Notes: generated from the letters alone by a model not told the origin. A stretch of DNA of 64,000 nt from Myxococcales bacterium (GCA_016709545.1 JADJMO010000007.1:310001-374000), one strand, 5' to 3'. Counted from the first letter of the stretch, positions 1 to 12,720 are shown. Made by a program: numbers and translations.

Positions 1-336
1 GCGCAGGCGCTCGCCCAGCGCCCGAAGATCCTGCTGCTCGACGAGCCGGCGGCGTTCCTCGATCTGCCGGGCGCGGCGTCGCTGTTCGACCTGCTCGCGG
101 CCGAGGTGGAGCGCGGCATGGCGATCGTGACGGTCGTGCACGACCTCGGCCTCTCGCTCCAGTACATGTCGCGCGCGCTCTTGCTCTCGGCGGGGCGCGT
201 CGTGGCCGCGGGGCCGACCGACGAGGTGCTGCGCGAGCCGGCGCTCGCCGCGGCCTTCGGCGTCCCGGTCGCGCGCGTCGAGGCCGATGGCGTCGTGGCG
301 TTCAGTACCAGCGCACGTCGAAGTCCGCGTCCGTGA
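1..336 (+). CDS. ABC transporter ATP-binding protein, iron-siderophore/cobalamin type (5' end missing)
   Basis: Partial; the reading frame is open from base 1. It retains the Walker B box LLLDEP (residues 12-17 of the fragment), a D-loop region, and the H-loop histidine in VVHDL. The tail GRVVAAGPTDEVL followed by a FGV motif is the usual end of FecE/BtuD/HmuV-type ATPases, which drive import of iron chelates, haem or vitamin B12. Walker A and the signature motif lie outside the window, so the substrate cannot be told. The permease and binding protein are probably further left. The last 35 bases overlap the convergent DUF2378-like gene. Confidence 0.85.
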   Translation, partial: AQALAQRPKILLLDEPAAFLDLPGAASLFDLLAAEVERGMAIVTVVHDLGLSLQYMSRALLLSAGRVVAAGPTDEVLREPALAAAFGVPVARVEADGVVAFSTSARRSPRP

Positions 337-910
337 GGCTCGTGAAATCGGCCTCGATGTGGGCCTTGCGACCCATGAACGCCACCGCGCCCTCGAGGTT
401 GCCGAGCGTGCTGCAGTCGAGCCACGGGGACCAGTCGCGGTAGGAGAGGCGCACGGAGCCGCCGAGGTCGCGCGCTTCGCAGTGGCCGCTCTTGCCGGTC
501 ATGGCGTGCACGCGGGGCATCGCGAGGAGCACCCGCCGCGCGTCGACCGCGAGGTGCATGAGGACCCTCCCGGCGCCGGACTCGGCGAAGCGGCGAGCAT
601 TGCGCTGGTGCAAGCGTCGGATGGCCTCGCGCGGAAAAGTCCCGCTCCGGCGGACGAGCGCGAGGACGAGCCGCGCGTGGTCGCGCTGCGGGTAGTCGGA
701 GAACGGCAGGTAGCGGCCGAGGCGCGGGGGAGCGTCGAGGGTGGGGAGCAGCCGCTGGACCGCGTCCGGGCCCAGCTCCGCGAGCACGTCGGTGAAGAAG
801 AGGCCCTTGAGCACGTGGTCGGGCGGGGTCTGCGCGAGCCGCTCCTCGAGCGGTCGCTCGCTCGGTCCGAGGACCGAGTCGGGGTCGACGACCAGCCGCG
901 CAGGGAACAT
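302..910 (-). CDS. TIGR02265/DUF2378-type myxobacterial protein
   Basis: 202 residues, no signal peptide or membrane segment. The middle (roughly residues 30-190), with a KGLFFTDVLAEL stretch, proline-rich turns and SYRDWSPWLD, resembles the TIGR02265/DUF2378 family, a paralogous family of unknown function that I associate with Myxococcota. Assignment is from recall of the family pattern, not a search. The start is the ATG at 910, which sits at the edge of a palindrome shared with the divergent gene at 947. The 3' end overlaps the ABC ATPase tail on the other strand by 35 bases. Confidence 0.6.
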   Translation of the reverse strand: MFPARLVVDPDSVLGPSERPLEERLAQTPPDHVLKGLFFTDVLAELGPDAVQRLLPTLDAPPRLGRYLPFSDYPQRDHARLVLALVRRSGTFPREAIRRLHQRNARRFAESGAGRVLMHLAVDARRVLLAMPRVHAMTGKSGHCEARDLGGSVRLSYRDWSPWLDCSTLGNLEGAVAFMGRKAHIEADFTSLTDADFDVRWY

Positions 911-930
911 CCACGGTCAACCTACCGTGG
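911..930. promoter_or_regulatory. perfect inverted repeat between two divergent starts
   Basis: CCACGGT, six bases, then ACCGTGG: two perfect 7-base arms filling more than half of the 36-base gap between divergent starts (910 minus, 947 plus). The position suits an operator controlling both genes or a hairpin in one leader. No protein can be named as the binder. Confidence 0.4.
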
Positions 931-946
931 TAGCCTCGGACGAGCC

Positions 947-1324
947 ATGAACGTCAACCGGGTCTTCTTCCCGCAAGCGCTCCTCGACGAATGGACGGCC
1001 GACGAGCGCGTGGAGCTCACCGGCGATCAGCTCGTCCTGCGCGGCGAGGGGCGGCGCTACCTGATCTCCGAGGCCGTGCACGTGCTGCGCGACGCCGCGG
1101 GCGGCGGCGATCGGGCGGGGCTGGTCGGCAAGGTCAAGACCCACGAGCAGCTCGCGGAGCTCTCCGCCGAGGTGTTCGAGGGGTCGATGATCATCGGCGA
1201 GGAGGCCTACGACGTGATGCCCGGGTTCGTCGGCGAGCCGATGGGCGCGCCCGAGCCGAGCAAGCCCACGGCGTCGGTGAACGAAGAAGACCTCCTCGCG
1301 CAGTTCCTGCTGCAGAAGCTGTGA
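947..1324 (+). CDS. small conserved-looking protein of unknown function
   Basis: 125 residues from the ATG at 947; the frame stays open far upstream but only as a shadow of the opposite gene. Acidic, soluble, no signal peptide. The N-terminal half (NRVFFPQALLDEW, then a short beta-rich stretch) reads like a small regulatory or sensor-associated domain. The C-terminal tail ends in an acidic EEDLLAQFLLQKL helix. I do not recognise the family. It is convergent with the MutH gene, only three bases apart, so the two probably share a termination zone. Confidence 0.65.
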   Translation: MNVNRVFFPQALLDEWTADERVELTGDQLVLRGEGRRYLISEAVHVLRDAAGGGDRAGLVGKVKTHEQLAELSAEVFEGSMIIGEEAYDVMPGFVGEPMGAPEPSKPTASVNEEDLLAQFLLQKL

Positions 1325-1327
1325 GCG

Positions 1328-2026
1328 TCAGCGCGCGCGGGAGAGGATCCGCGCGGTGAAGCTCGGGCGCAGGTAGAAGCCGCGCGGCACGGTGGCGATG
1401 GGCTCGCCGTCGCGGTCCCACGCCACGGTGCGCACGCTGCCGTCGCGGGCCTTCGGGCGGATCTGCAGGTGCACGCCGTCGCGCGCGGTGAGGTCCTCGA
1501 TGTGGCCGGCGCCGATGCGGCCCATGAGCTCGTCGAAGTCGGCGCCGAGCGCGCGGTCGTCCTCGGCGTCGAGCTGGTAGAACACCGGCCGCGCGATGCG
1601 GGTGCGATCGACGACCGGCACGAAGAGCACGTGGGCGAGCTTGCGGCGGGCCCACGAGGTGGCCCACGCCTCGTGCTCGGCGCGCAGGAGCGAGATGCTG
1701 CACACGTAGGTGGACTCGCGCGGGCGTAGTTGCTCGTCGACGGGGATGGTCTTGAGCTCCACGCCGAGGTCAGGGAAGTCGTGCTGGGCGACCGAGCCGC
1801 CGGTGGCGCCGAGGACGCGCTCGATGAGGTCGCCGACCTTGCCCTTGGTGTGCAGGCCGGTCTTCGCCTCGCCCCCGAGCTCCTCGGCGAGCTCGGCGAG
1901 GGTGCGGCCTTCGAGCGCCAGCGCGCGGTCGCGCAGCTCGGCGAGGTCGCGCGGAGGCTCGGCTTCGCCCAGCGCAGCCACTCGACGACTCAGGGTCGCG
2001 ACGAGCGGATCGGCGGGCTTCTTCAT
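1328..2026 (-). CDS. mutH: MutH-type DNA mismatch repair endonuclease
   Basis: 232 residues, close to E. coli MutH (229). The active-site set is intact with exactly the E. coli spacing: E69, D83, E90, K92 (E. coli E56, D70, E77, K79, from recall). The core block DFPDLGVELKTIPVD is nearly identical to E. coli. HLQIRPKA and PRGFYLRPSFTA at the C-terminus also match. MutH nicks the unmethylated strand at hemimethylated GATC when activated by MutS/MutL. The start ATG overlaps the stop of the upstream gene (ATGA at 2023-2026), so it is the last cistron of a sensory operon. A Sau3AI-like restriction enzyme is the alternative, but length and motifs favour MutH. Confidence 0.9.
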   Translation of the reverse strand: MKKPADPLVATLSRRVAALGEAEPPRDLAELRDRALALEGRTLAELAEELGGEAKTGLHTKGKVGDLIERVLGATGGSVAQHDFPDLGVELKTIPVDEQLRPRESTYVCSISLLRAEHEAWATSWARRKLAHVLFVPVVDRTRIARPVFYQLDAEDDRALGADFDELMGRIGAGHIEDLTARDGVHLQIRPKARDGSVRTVAWDRDGEPIATVPRGFYLRPSFTARILSRAR

Positions 2027-2556
2027 AGCTGCTGCGAGCGCCAGCCGACGTGGACACCAGCGAACAGCGCTCCCTCGTTGCCGCAACAGCGCGCGGTGTT
2101 CGTGGCGTAGTAGAGGAGTCGCACCGAGAAGCCAAAGACCCATGGGGCATCGAGCAGGTCGATACGGAGTCCACCGCCGACCGCGAGGTCGTTGCGCGGG
2201 TCGGGCCAGTGAAATACGGCCCGCCTCGCCCATGCACCGGTGACGAAGAGAGACGGTTCCCATCGACCTAGCGTCCACGGATGAAGAACGACATCTCCCC
2301 CCACCAGCATCGGTGAGTGCATGCACCCGCCCTGCTCGGGGCCCAGCTCGACGCACCCTTCGTCCCCACGCCGCACGAGACCCGCGACCTGCCCCTGGAA
2401 GAAGGCGTCCACCGTCAGAAACGAAGAGCGTGCCCCGACGCTGGCGCGAAGGTCCCACCCTGCCTGGGGCGGGTCGAGCGTGACGCCGGTTCCCACCGAA
2501 GCCTCCAGGCCGACAGGGCCGGACAGCGATACAGCCACTAACAACGCGCTGACCAT
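2023..2556 (-). CDS. small outer-membrane-like beta-barrel protein, unknown
   Basis: 177 residues. A short hydrophobic start (MVSALLVAVSLSGPVGLEAS) suggests a secretion signal. The rest alternates hydrophobic and polar residues and ends in aromatic strands, as in outer-membrane barrels. Cysteines are present in a CVELGPEQGGC stretch and in a CC pair near residue 157. The start ATG at 2556 is preceded by a strong GAGAGGTGG ribosome site. The stop overlaps the mutH start by four bases. The gene lies 104 bases after the LysM/FecR gene. Function not recognised. Confidence 0.6.
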   Translation of the reverse strand: MVSALLVAVSLSGPVGLEASVGTGVTLDPPQAGWDLRASVGARSSFLTVDAFFQGQVAGLVRRGDEGCVELGPEQGGCMHSPMLVGGDVVLHPWTLGRWEPSLFVTGAWARRAVFHWPDPRNDLAVGGGLRIDLLDAPWVFGFSVRLLYYATNTARCCGNEGALFAGVHVGWRSQQL

Positions 2557-2660
2557 CGTCCACCTCTCGCCGAGCGGGAGCTCGGAAGCCTCGGAAGCTC
2601 TCGTATCGACGTCATCGTGCACGCCGGTGAGCCTCGTCGCGAAGCGCTCGGAAGGGGTGC

Positions 2661-4737
2661 TCACAGCCGCAAGTGTACGCCGAGCACGCCGCCGAAGCCG
2701 CTCGGGTCGACCGAGCCGGCGGTGAACACGACCTCGCGCGACTTGCGATAACCCCCCCTCGACGAACAATGCGACGCGCGGGTCGAGCGTGTAGCGCAGG
2801 CCGACGAAGCCGCGACCCTCGAGGCCCGTGCGCCCGTCGGCGGGCGGCGACCCCGGGTCGGTGGTGAGGCGCGCGTGCCGCACGCCGAGCGAGGCGCCGA
2901 GGTAGGGCGACCACGGGCCCTGGTCGAAGAACGCGAAGGACAACGGGAGCCCGAAGCGGAAGATCGAGCCATCGACCGTGCGGTCGTTGAGCGGCGTGGT
3001 GCCGAAGCGATCGAGGCCACCCTGCAGGAGCACGTAGAGCGCGCCCGACCCGAGCGGGATGCGCGCGCCTTCCTCGACGACGAGCGAGCCACCGGTGCCG
3101 AGGCCGTCGGCGGCGAAGTGCCCGCCGAGGCCCACGCCGAGCACCGAACCCACCTTGCGCGGCGACGTGGCCGCCGGTGACGGGCCCTTGTCCTCCACGT
3201 CCGGCTGGCTCGAGACCGCGACGGCCGACTCCTTGCCACCGACCGTGAAGCGCACCTGGCCCTTGGCGTCGGCGCGGAGGAAGCGCGCGACGGTGGAGTA
3301 GGTGCCGCCCTTCTCGGCCGAGACCGGCGTGGTGCCGAGCCCCTCGTCGGCGCTCACCTGCACCGCGAGGCCGTCGACGGGCATGCCGGTCGCGTCCTTG
3401 GCGATCAACGACACCTTGCGCGTCCCGCCGACGAGCGGGCCGGCGACGGTCTCGAGGACCAGGGGCCCCGCCTTGGCAGCCGGCAACGCGAGCTCGGCCT
3501 GGCTCGCGGTGCCGCCGGGCTCCGCGCACGTCAGCACGTGGTCCTTGCCGGGCGAGAGGGGCACGGGCGCGCTCATGACGGCCAGCGCCCCGCCGTCGAC
3601 GGCGCACGCCGTGCCCTCGATGAACACCGAGGCGAGCTTTCCTGGCGTCGTCGCCGTGGGCAGCGCCCCCTCGACGACCGTGGCCCGCACGACGTCGACG
3701 ATCAGCACCTCACCGAACGGCCCCTCGAACTTGTCTCCGTCGTAACCCGAGACGCGCGCGTAGTACTTGCCGGGGACCAGGCCCTTGGCCTCGAGCCGCG
3801 TGATGTCGACCGCGACGATCGCGTCGGCGACGAGGTCGTTGAAGCGCTCGTCGCGCGAGACCTGCACGTGCCACTTGGTGGAGGTGGGGCCGGGGCCCTT
3901 GCCGTGCTCGAAGCGACCGGCCTTGTCGCCGGTGAAGTCGAGCGTGGCGGCCGTGGCGAACGCGACGCGTGGCAGGCGCTGGGTCCACGCCGGGGCGGGC
4001 GGCAGTGGCTTGGGCGGGGTCGGCACCTTGCCGACGAGCGCCTTGCTGCCGAACCCGGCGGGCACGTCGACGGACTTGCCGGCCGAAGCGATCGTGCCCT
4101 TGCCCTTGTAGACGGCGAGGCGCGCGGTCTTGTCGTCGTCGACGTGGAGCTTGGCCTCTCCCGTCGAGAGATCGACCTTCGCGCCGGGCGTGGCGAGCAC
4201 CGCGGGCTTCTTGCCGGCGAGCTCGCCGAGGTGCGCGCGCAGCGACCCCTTGAGCAGCGTGGTGTCGGCGGCGGTTTTTTTGGTGGCGGCGTTGACGTTC
4301 GTCGAGCCGAACACGATCACCAACGTCTCCTCACCGAACTGCAGGCGGGTCTGGTCCTTGAACGTGATCTCGGCCGACGACTCGTTCTGGGTGGTGACGC
4401 GGTGGCCGCGCAGGAGCGGCTCGTTCTTGGTGCCGGGGTGCGGGGCCGGCGTGGCCGCCTCGACCTTGTTGCGCAGGAACGTGAGGTGGGCGTCGGGGCC
4501 GGGCCGCGGCACCTTGAGGACGGTGCCCGGCTTGAGGTTGTGGGGCATCGGCCCGAGCTGCGGGTTCAGGCTGTGCAGGACGCCGTAGGCCTGCGGATCG
4601 CCGAACACCTTGGCGGAGATCGACTCGCAGTTCTCGCCCGGGCCGACGACGTAGTCGAGGAGGTCTTCACCCGCCGCCGACGGCGCGACGAGCACGGCGA
4701 GCGGCGCCAGGAACACGATCGATCGGCGGAAGGACAT
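2661..4737 (-). CDS. LysM + FecR domain protein with C-terminal beta-barrel region (one apparent frameshift)
   Basis: About 690 residues. Order: signal peptide (1-23), LysM domain near 28-80 (YVVGPGENCESISAKVFGD, then NLKPGTVLKVP) which in this family binds peptidoglycan, FecR-type beta domain near 105-230, an Ig/fibronectin-like middle, and a barrel-like end with repeated aromatic strands. LysM plus FecR on one exported chain suggests an envelope sensor or anchor. The frame breaks in a run of seven G (plus strand C at 2752-2758). With six G the protein continues as VEGGYRKSREVVF and stops at 2661; without correction it runs into the next gene. I read this as a sequencing or assembly indel. 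It starts eight bases after the kinase gene. Confidence 0.75.
2752..2758. other. homopolymer C7 coinciding with a frame break
   Basis: Seven C on the plus strand. Removing one restores a continuous frame from the LysM/FecR protein to a natural stop at 2661. Either a sequencing indel or, less likely, a slippery site. Confidence 0.6.
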
Positions 4738-4745
4738 GGTCTCTC

Positions 4746-6214
<1,469 letters not shown>

Positions 6215-6218
<4 letters not shown>

Positions 6219-7954
6219 CGGACCTCGGCGATCGTTACCAGCTGCTTCTTTCCACGCAAGGGGTGCTCGCCCAGGGTGGCGTAGGCGAAGGCGTCTCCCG
6301 CGGCCGTCATCGTGTCGGCCGTGACCAGCGTCTGGCCGGGACGGGCCAGGGCCTCGAGGCGGGCGGCCACGTTCACGGCGTCGCCGATCGCGGTGTACTC
6401 CATGCGCGCTTCGCTCCCGAGGTTGCCGACGAGGGCCTCGCCGGTGGAGACGCCGATGGCGAGGCGGCACTCGATGCCGTATTTCTCCTTCCAGCCCGGG
6501 GCGCTCGCCTCGACGAAGCGGTGCATGTCCTCGGCCGCGGAGAGCGCCGCGACCGCGTGATCGGGCTGATCCTCGGGGGCGCCGAAGATCGCCATCAAGC
6601 AGTCGCCCATGAACTTGTCGACCGTGCCGCGGTGCCGGAACACGACCTCGGTGAGCACGGTGAAGAGCTCGTTCAGGAACGCGACCACCTGCTCCGGAGA
6701 GGCGGCCTCGGCGAACGGCGTGAACGAGACCACGTCGGCGAACAGCACGGTGATGGCGCGGCGCTGGCCGCCGAGCGCGAGGTCCTTCTCGCCGCTCGCG
6801 ATGGCCTTGGCCACCGTCTCGGGCATGAACCGCGAGAGATCCTGCTCGATGGCCGCGCGACGCGAGAGCTCGATCTCGCCCGAAGCGATGTCGGCCGCCA
6901 TGCGGGTCATGGTGGACCCGAGCTGCTCGAGCTCGTCGTCGGTGTGCACGGGGGAGGGCGTGAGGAACTCGCGGCGACCGTAGGCGGCCGCGAGCGCGCC
7001 GAGCGCGCGGATCGGCTGGATCGTGCGGCCCGCGAGGAACGCGCCGATCGCCGCGACGAGGGCGAGGAACCCCACCGTGTAGAGGATGGTGAGCCGCTGG
7101 GTCTGGGCGAGGTGCGCGAACACGATCGCGTACGGCCGGCGCACGACCACGAGCCACGTGCGCAGCGGCCGCACGGTGCCGACCATCCGCTCGCCGTTCT
7201 CCGCGTCGAACGCCTGCACGAGCGCGATCTTGGGGACCGCCTTGGCGATCGGGCCGAGGTCGTTCTTGGCGAACAGCTCCTTGCCGGCGAGCGATCCGCC
7301 CGGCGCGAGGGTGCCGCTCTCGACGCCCGAGGCCACGACGCGCCCGCTCGTGTCGACGACGACGAGGGTGTCGCGCCGTCCGAGCTCGCGCTCGGCGATC
7401 TCGCCGACCGAGGCCGAGAGGCCGTCGGCGCGCAGGTAGCCGACGAGCCACGCGCGCGGCTTCTTGGCGCCGTCCTTGCCGAAGAACGGCTCGGCGTAGC
7501 GGAGCAGGATGCGGCCGCCGACGATCTCGACCGGCAGCCAGCCGCCGCCCCCGTCGATGGTCGACGCGCTCGCCGGCAAGGTGTCGGGCGGCTTCGGTGC
7601 GACGGTGCCGTTCTGCACGATGGCGTCGAGGAGCTTGCCGTCGCCGTCGTAGACCGCGACCTGGCCGAGCGCCGCGGACTGGGCGAGGGTCTCGCGCGCG
7701 AGATCGAGTCGGGCCTCGTCGCTGTCGATCCGGCCGTCGGTGAGGAGCGCCCCCACGCGGTGGGTGGTGGTGGCCGCCTCCTGGATGGTGCCGTCGACGA
7801 TGGCCGCGATGCGCCCCGAAGCGGCGGCCTCGAGCTCCTGCTCGGCCGTGAAGATGCCGTCGCGCTGGATGCGCAGCGCGGAGACGGCGAGCGCGGCGAG
7901 CGGCACGGCTCCGGTGAAGAGGAGGGCCAGGGTCCACCGAGCGCGGAGCTTCAC
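6215..7954 (-). CDS. membrane-bound class III adenylate/guanylate cyclase
   Basis: 579 residues. TM helix near 8-28, an extracytoplasmic sensor region of about 250 residues (Cache-like by layout), second TM near 285-310 (ILYTVGFLALVAAIGAFLAG), a short HAMP-like linker, then the cyclase domain from about 400. Both metal aspartates are visible, in LFADVVSFT and in KFMGDCLMAIFG. The substrate-contact segment EYTAIGDAVNVAAR is intact. It should make cAMP or cGMP in response to an outside signal. First gene of the train that continues with the kinase, LysM/FecR, barrel and mutH genes. A 156-base gap with two GTCGGAACGAC motifs separates it from the divergent gene at 8111. Confidence 0.9.
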
Positions 7955-7996
7955 GGTGGGGGGAGCCTAGCGGAGTGGGGCCTCGGGGCCACGTGT

Positions 7997-8025
7997 GTCG
8001 GAACGACACGATGGGTCGGAACGAC
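7997..8025. promoter_or_regulatory. two tandem GTCG-GAA-CGAC palindromes, candidate operator
   Basis: GTCGGAACGAC occurs at 7997-8007 and again at 8015-8025. Each copy is a GTCG/CGAC inverted repeat around GAA; the first extends to TGTCG...CGACA. Start-to-start distance is 18 bases. They lie between the divergent cyclase and outer-membrane protein genes, a fitting place for a regulator site. Confidence 0.4.
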
Positions 8026-8110
8026 GCGCGTCGTCTTCGACCGTGATGGCCGAAATGCAAGGGATCCCCGGTCGAAGCGGGCGGTACGTGGGTTGCTGAG
8101 GCCGCCGTCC

Positions 8111-8812
8111 ATGCGAACCTCGGTACTCCTCGCCGCTTCTCTCCTCACCTTCGCCGTCCTGCCGAGCGCCTCCGCCGACGAGGCCCCCAAGGAGGCCCCG
8201 AAGGAGGCCCCCAAGGAGGCGCCTGCGGCCTCGAAGGCCGGCGCCGTGAACGGCGACACGACCAACCACTTCGGCGAGAAGGGCACGCTCGCCATCCACG
8301 TGACCACCGGCCCGATGATCGGTGGGCTCACCAACGGCGGGACCCCCACCTTCGGCATCGAGACCGAGAAGGTGAAGCCCGAGAACGGCGACGAGCAGAG
8401 CAACACGTACTTCTACGTGAACCCGCGCATCCACTACTTCCTCGTCCACAACGTCTCGATCGGCGGTGAGCTGCTCGTGGCCAAGGCGCCGGGCCAGACC
8501 ACCGGCTGGGGCTTCATGCCCAAGGTCGGCTTCGACCTCCTGTTCGGCGAGACGGTGTCGATCTACCCGCAGGTGGGCGTCGGCTTCCGCCACGTCGGCA
8601 ACGACACGGTGTCGAGCAACTGGCTGTTCGCCGACATCGACCTGCCCCTCATGTTCCACCCCGTTCCGCACCTCGCGGTCGGCCTCGGGCCGCAGTTCAC
8701 GTTCACCCTCTACGAGAAGACCAAGCTCGACTCGGTTGCGGGCTCGCTCGAGAGCAAGACCTCGCGCACGAGCTTCCGCTGGCTGACCGCGCACCTCATC
8801 GGCTGGTTCTGA
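8111..8812 (+). CDS. outer-membrane beta-barrel protein with EAPK repeat linker
   Basis: 233 residues. Signal peptide of about 22 residues ending ASA, then a short EAPK tetrapeptide repeat (3-4 copies) as a periplasmic linker. The remainder has porin-like alternating strands and ends in an aromatic residue (LIGWF), the usual barrel C-terminus. Function unknown. The next gene, also an outer-membrane protein, starts nine bases downstream, so the two form an operon. Confidence 0.7.
   Translation: MRTSVLLAASLLTFAVLPSASADEAPKEAPKEAPKEAPAASKAGAVNGDTTNHFGEKGTLAIHVTTGPMIGGLTNGGTPTFGIETEKVKPENGDEQSNTYFYVNPRIHYFLVHNVSIGGELLVAKAPGQTTGWGFMPKVGFDLLFGETVSIYPQVGVGFRHVGNDTVSSNWLFADIDLPLMFHPVPHLAVGLGPQFTFTLYEKTKLDSVAGSLESKTSRTSFRWLTAHLIGWF
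8180..8224 (+). repeat. 12-bp tandem repeat encoding EAPK
   Basis: GAGGCCCCCAAG-type unit repeated 3.75 times, in frame, inside the barrel protein at 8111. Such repeats can vary in copy number between strains without breaking the frame. Confidence 0.85.
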
Positions 8813-8821
8813 GAGGCCATC

Positions 8822-9715
8822 ATGTCCGCCAAGACCACGCTCCCCGCCATCCTCGTCGCCCTCCTCGTGGCCACGCCCGCGTTCGCGGACGACGTGCCCG
8901 CAGGGACGGCCGGCACCGGGGCGGCCACCAAGGGCAAGTCCGACATCGTCACCGACACCAAGGTGGAGACGGCGGCCAAGAAGGACCCGAAGGACAAGGA
9001 CGCGACAGAGTGGTCGGTGCAGGGCGGCCTGCTCGCGACCTCGGGCAACACCCAGTCGCTCGCCGTCACGGGCGGCACGGCGTTCCGCCTCCGCAAGAAG
9101 GACGACCAGCTGAGCGCCGCGGCCGCGGTGAACTACGCCCGCGCGAGCACGCCCGCCAAGGGCGACAAGCCGGCGACGCCCGCCGATACCACGGTCGAGA
9201 ACTACCAGGCGAAGGTCCGCTACGACCGGTTCATCAGCGGTTCGTTCGTGGGGTTCCTCGGCGTGCAGGGGCGTCGCGATCGGTTCGCCGGTCTCGACCT
9301 CCGACTGCAGATCGACCCCGGCGTCGGCTACTACTTCATCGACACCAAGCCGATCGTGTTCTGGGCCGAGCTCGGGTACGACTTCATGCACGACATCCGG
9401 CGCGACGACGCGCTGCTGCAGAAGGACGGCACGACGCTCGACAAGTCCTCGAGCGTACACAGCGCCCGCGCGTTCGTCGGCTACAAGAACAAGATCAACG
9501 CCGGCACCGCGATCTCGTTCGCGCTCGAGTACCTGCAGGGGCTCTCCAACACGGACGCGTATCGCTTCAACGGAGAGATGATCGTCTCGGCGAAGCTGAC
9601 CAAGACGTTCAGCCTCGCGACGAGCTTCGCGTTCCGGTACGACCACGCCGCGCTGCCGGGCAAGGAGAAGCTCGACACGGTGACCGCGGCGAGCCTGGTC
9701 TACAGCATCTTCTGA
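8822..9715 (+). CDS. DUF481 (YdiY-like) outer-membrane protein
   Basis: 297 residues. Cleavable signal (...ATPAFA), a Lys/Asp-rich linker, then from about residue 65 the pattern of the DUF481 family: GGLLATSGNTQSLAVTGG followed by paired strands and ending LVYSIF. DUF481 proteins are outer-membrane barrels of uncertain role, in E. coli linked to salt or acid stress. Nine bases after the preceding barrel gene, so probably co-transcribed. It ends ten bases before the convergent histidine kinase. Confidence 0.8.
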   Translation: MSAKTTLPAILVALLVATPAFADDVPAGTAGTGAATKGKSDIVTDTKVETAAKKDPKDKDATEWSVQGGLLATSGNTQSLAVTGGTAFRLRKKDDQLSAAAAVNYARASTPAKGDKPATPADTTVENYQAKVRYDRFISGSFVGFLGVQGRRDRFAGLDLRLQIDPGVGYYFIDTKPIVFWAELGYDFMHDIRRDDALLQKDGTTLDKSSSVHSARAFVGYKNKINAGTAISFALEYLQGLSNTDAYRFNGEMIVSAKLTKTFSLATSFAFRYDHAALPGKEKLDTVTAASLVYSIF

Positions 9716-9724
9716 GCGCCCCGA

Positions 9725-11271
9725 CTACCCGAGCGGCAGGTCGAACCAGAACGTCGACCCACTCGCGAGCTCGCTGTCGAAGCCGACCGCGCCGCCGTGC
9801 AGCTCCACGATCGTCTTGACGATCGAGAGGCCGAGGCCGGTGCCCGACACGCGCCGGTCGGAGCGGTCGGCCTGCACGAACTTCTGGAACAGCCGCGGGC
9901 GCACCGACTCGGCGATCCCCGGGCCGTGATCGTGCACCGAGACGCGCGCGCGCCCGTTCGTCACCGCGAGCTCCACCACCACCTCGCTCCCCGACGACGA
10001 GAACTTGGTCGCGTTGGTGAGCAGGTTGGTGACGACCTGCGCGATGCGGTCCGGATCGACGTGGACCAGGAGCGGCGAACCGAGTGCGCCACGGAGCACG
10101 AGCTGCACGCTGGTGCGCGCGGCGAACGGTCGGTCGCTCTCGACCACTCGACCGAGGAGCTCACGGAGGTCGATCGTCTCCTTCTCGAGGCGCGCGTGCC
10201 GCGACTCCATCTTCGACAGGTCGAGGATGTCGTTGACCAGGCGCAACAGCCGCTCGCCGTTGCGCTGCGAGATGTCGAGCAGCTCGCTGGCCTTCTCGGA
10301 GAGCGCACCCTGTACGCGCAGGAGCGCGAGGGATCCGAGAATCGAGGTCAGCGGGGTGCGCAGCTCGTGACTCACGGTGTTGACGAACTCGCTCTTGAGC
10401 TCGTCGGCGATCCGGCGCTCGGTGACGTCCTGCAGGATGGCGACCCAGCCGGTGCGCACCTGCTCCTCGTCCTTCACGGCCTCGATCGCCATCGACACGG
10501 GCACCGCGCGACCGGCGCTCGTCTCGGCGGTCCACTCCTCGCGCACGCCTTCGCGGCGCTCGAACGCCGCGAGGAAGCTCGCCGCGCTCTCGTGGCCGCG
10601 CGTCTCGTCGGGAGAGAGCAGGGTAGAGAACGCGCGCTTGCCGACGACCTCGGCCGCGCGCAGGTCGAACAGCCGCTCTGCGCCGACGCTGAACGAGCGG
10701 ATCACGCCCTCCCGGTCGGTCGCGACGATGGCGAGCCGGTCGGCCGCGCGCAGCACCCCCTGGAGGTTGTCGAGCAGGGCGAGCTGCTCCCGGTGCTTGT
10801 CGCGCAGCGAGTCCATGGTCTGCCCCATGCCGACGAGCGACATCGTGTGGAGCGCGAGGGCTGCGAGGCTCTTCCGCTCGCGCTCGTCGAGCGGTCCGTC
10901 TCGCCGGCGCCGGGAGAACGTGCACAGGGCACCGCGCGCGAGGCCCCGCTCGTCCTGCAGGCGCACGCCGATCACGGTCGAGAGATCGGTGCCCGCCACG
11001 GCCTCGGCGAAGCGTGGATCGGCGCCGAGGTCGGTCACCACGAACGGCTCGGCCTGCAGGAGGGCGAAGCTGCAGAGCGGCAGGAGCCGCTGCACACGCT
11101 CGCCGCCCACCGCGGCGGACCACTGGGTGCCCGACTCGTCGAGGAGCGCGAGCACGCCGAAGCTCGTGTCGGCGAGGGCCATCGCGACGTCGACGATGCG
11201 GGCGAGGGAGGCATCGGCGAGGTCCTTGAGCTTGCCGTGCACCGTCATGGTGGAGGCGTGCACGGGCCGGG

Positions 11272-11275
<4 letters not shown>
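9725..11275 (-). CDS. GAF-PAS sensor histidine kinase
   Basis: 516 residues, no membrane segment. GAF domain about 20-150, PAS about 170-290, HisKA with phospho-accepting His303 in VSHELRTP, then the HATPase domain with N box (NLLTNATKFS), G1 (DHGPGI), F (RLFQKF) and G2 (GTGLGLSI). A complete cytosolic kinase lacking its own receiver. Its start overlaps the stop of the sigma-54 regulator gene (ATGA, 11272-11275), so that regulator is the likely partner. The divergent receiver and HPt genes may extend the relay. Confidence 0.95.
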
Positions 11276-12663
<1,388 letters not shown>

Positions 12664-12720
12664 GATTGCGCAAAGCCGTCCCAGGGACCAGGCAACCCCA
12701 AGAGGCAACCAAAGTGAGCC

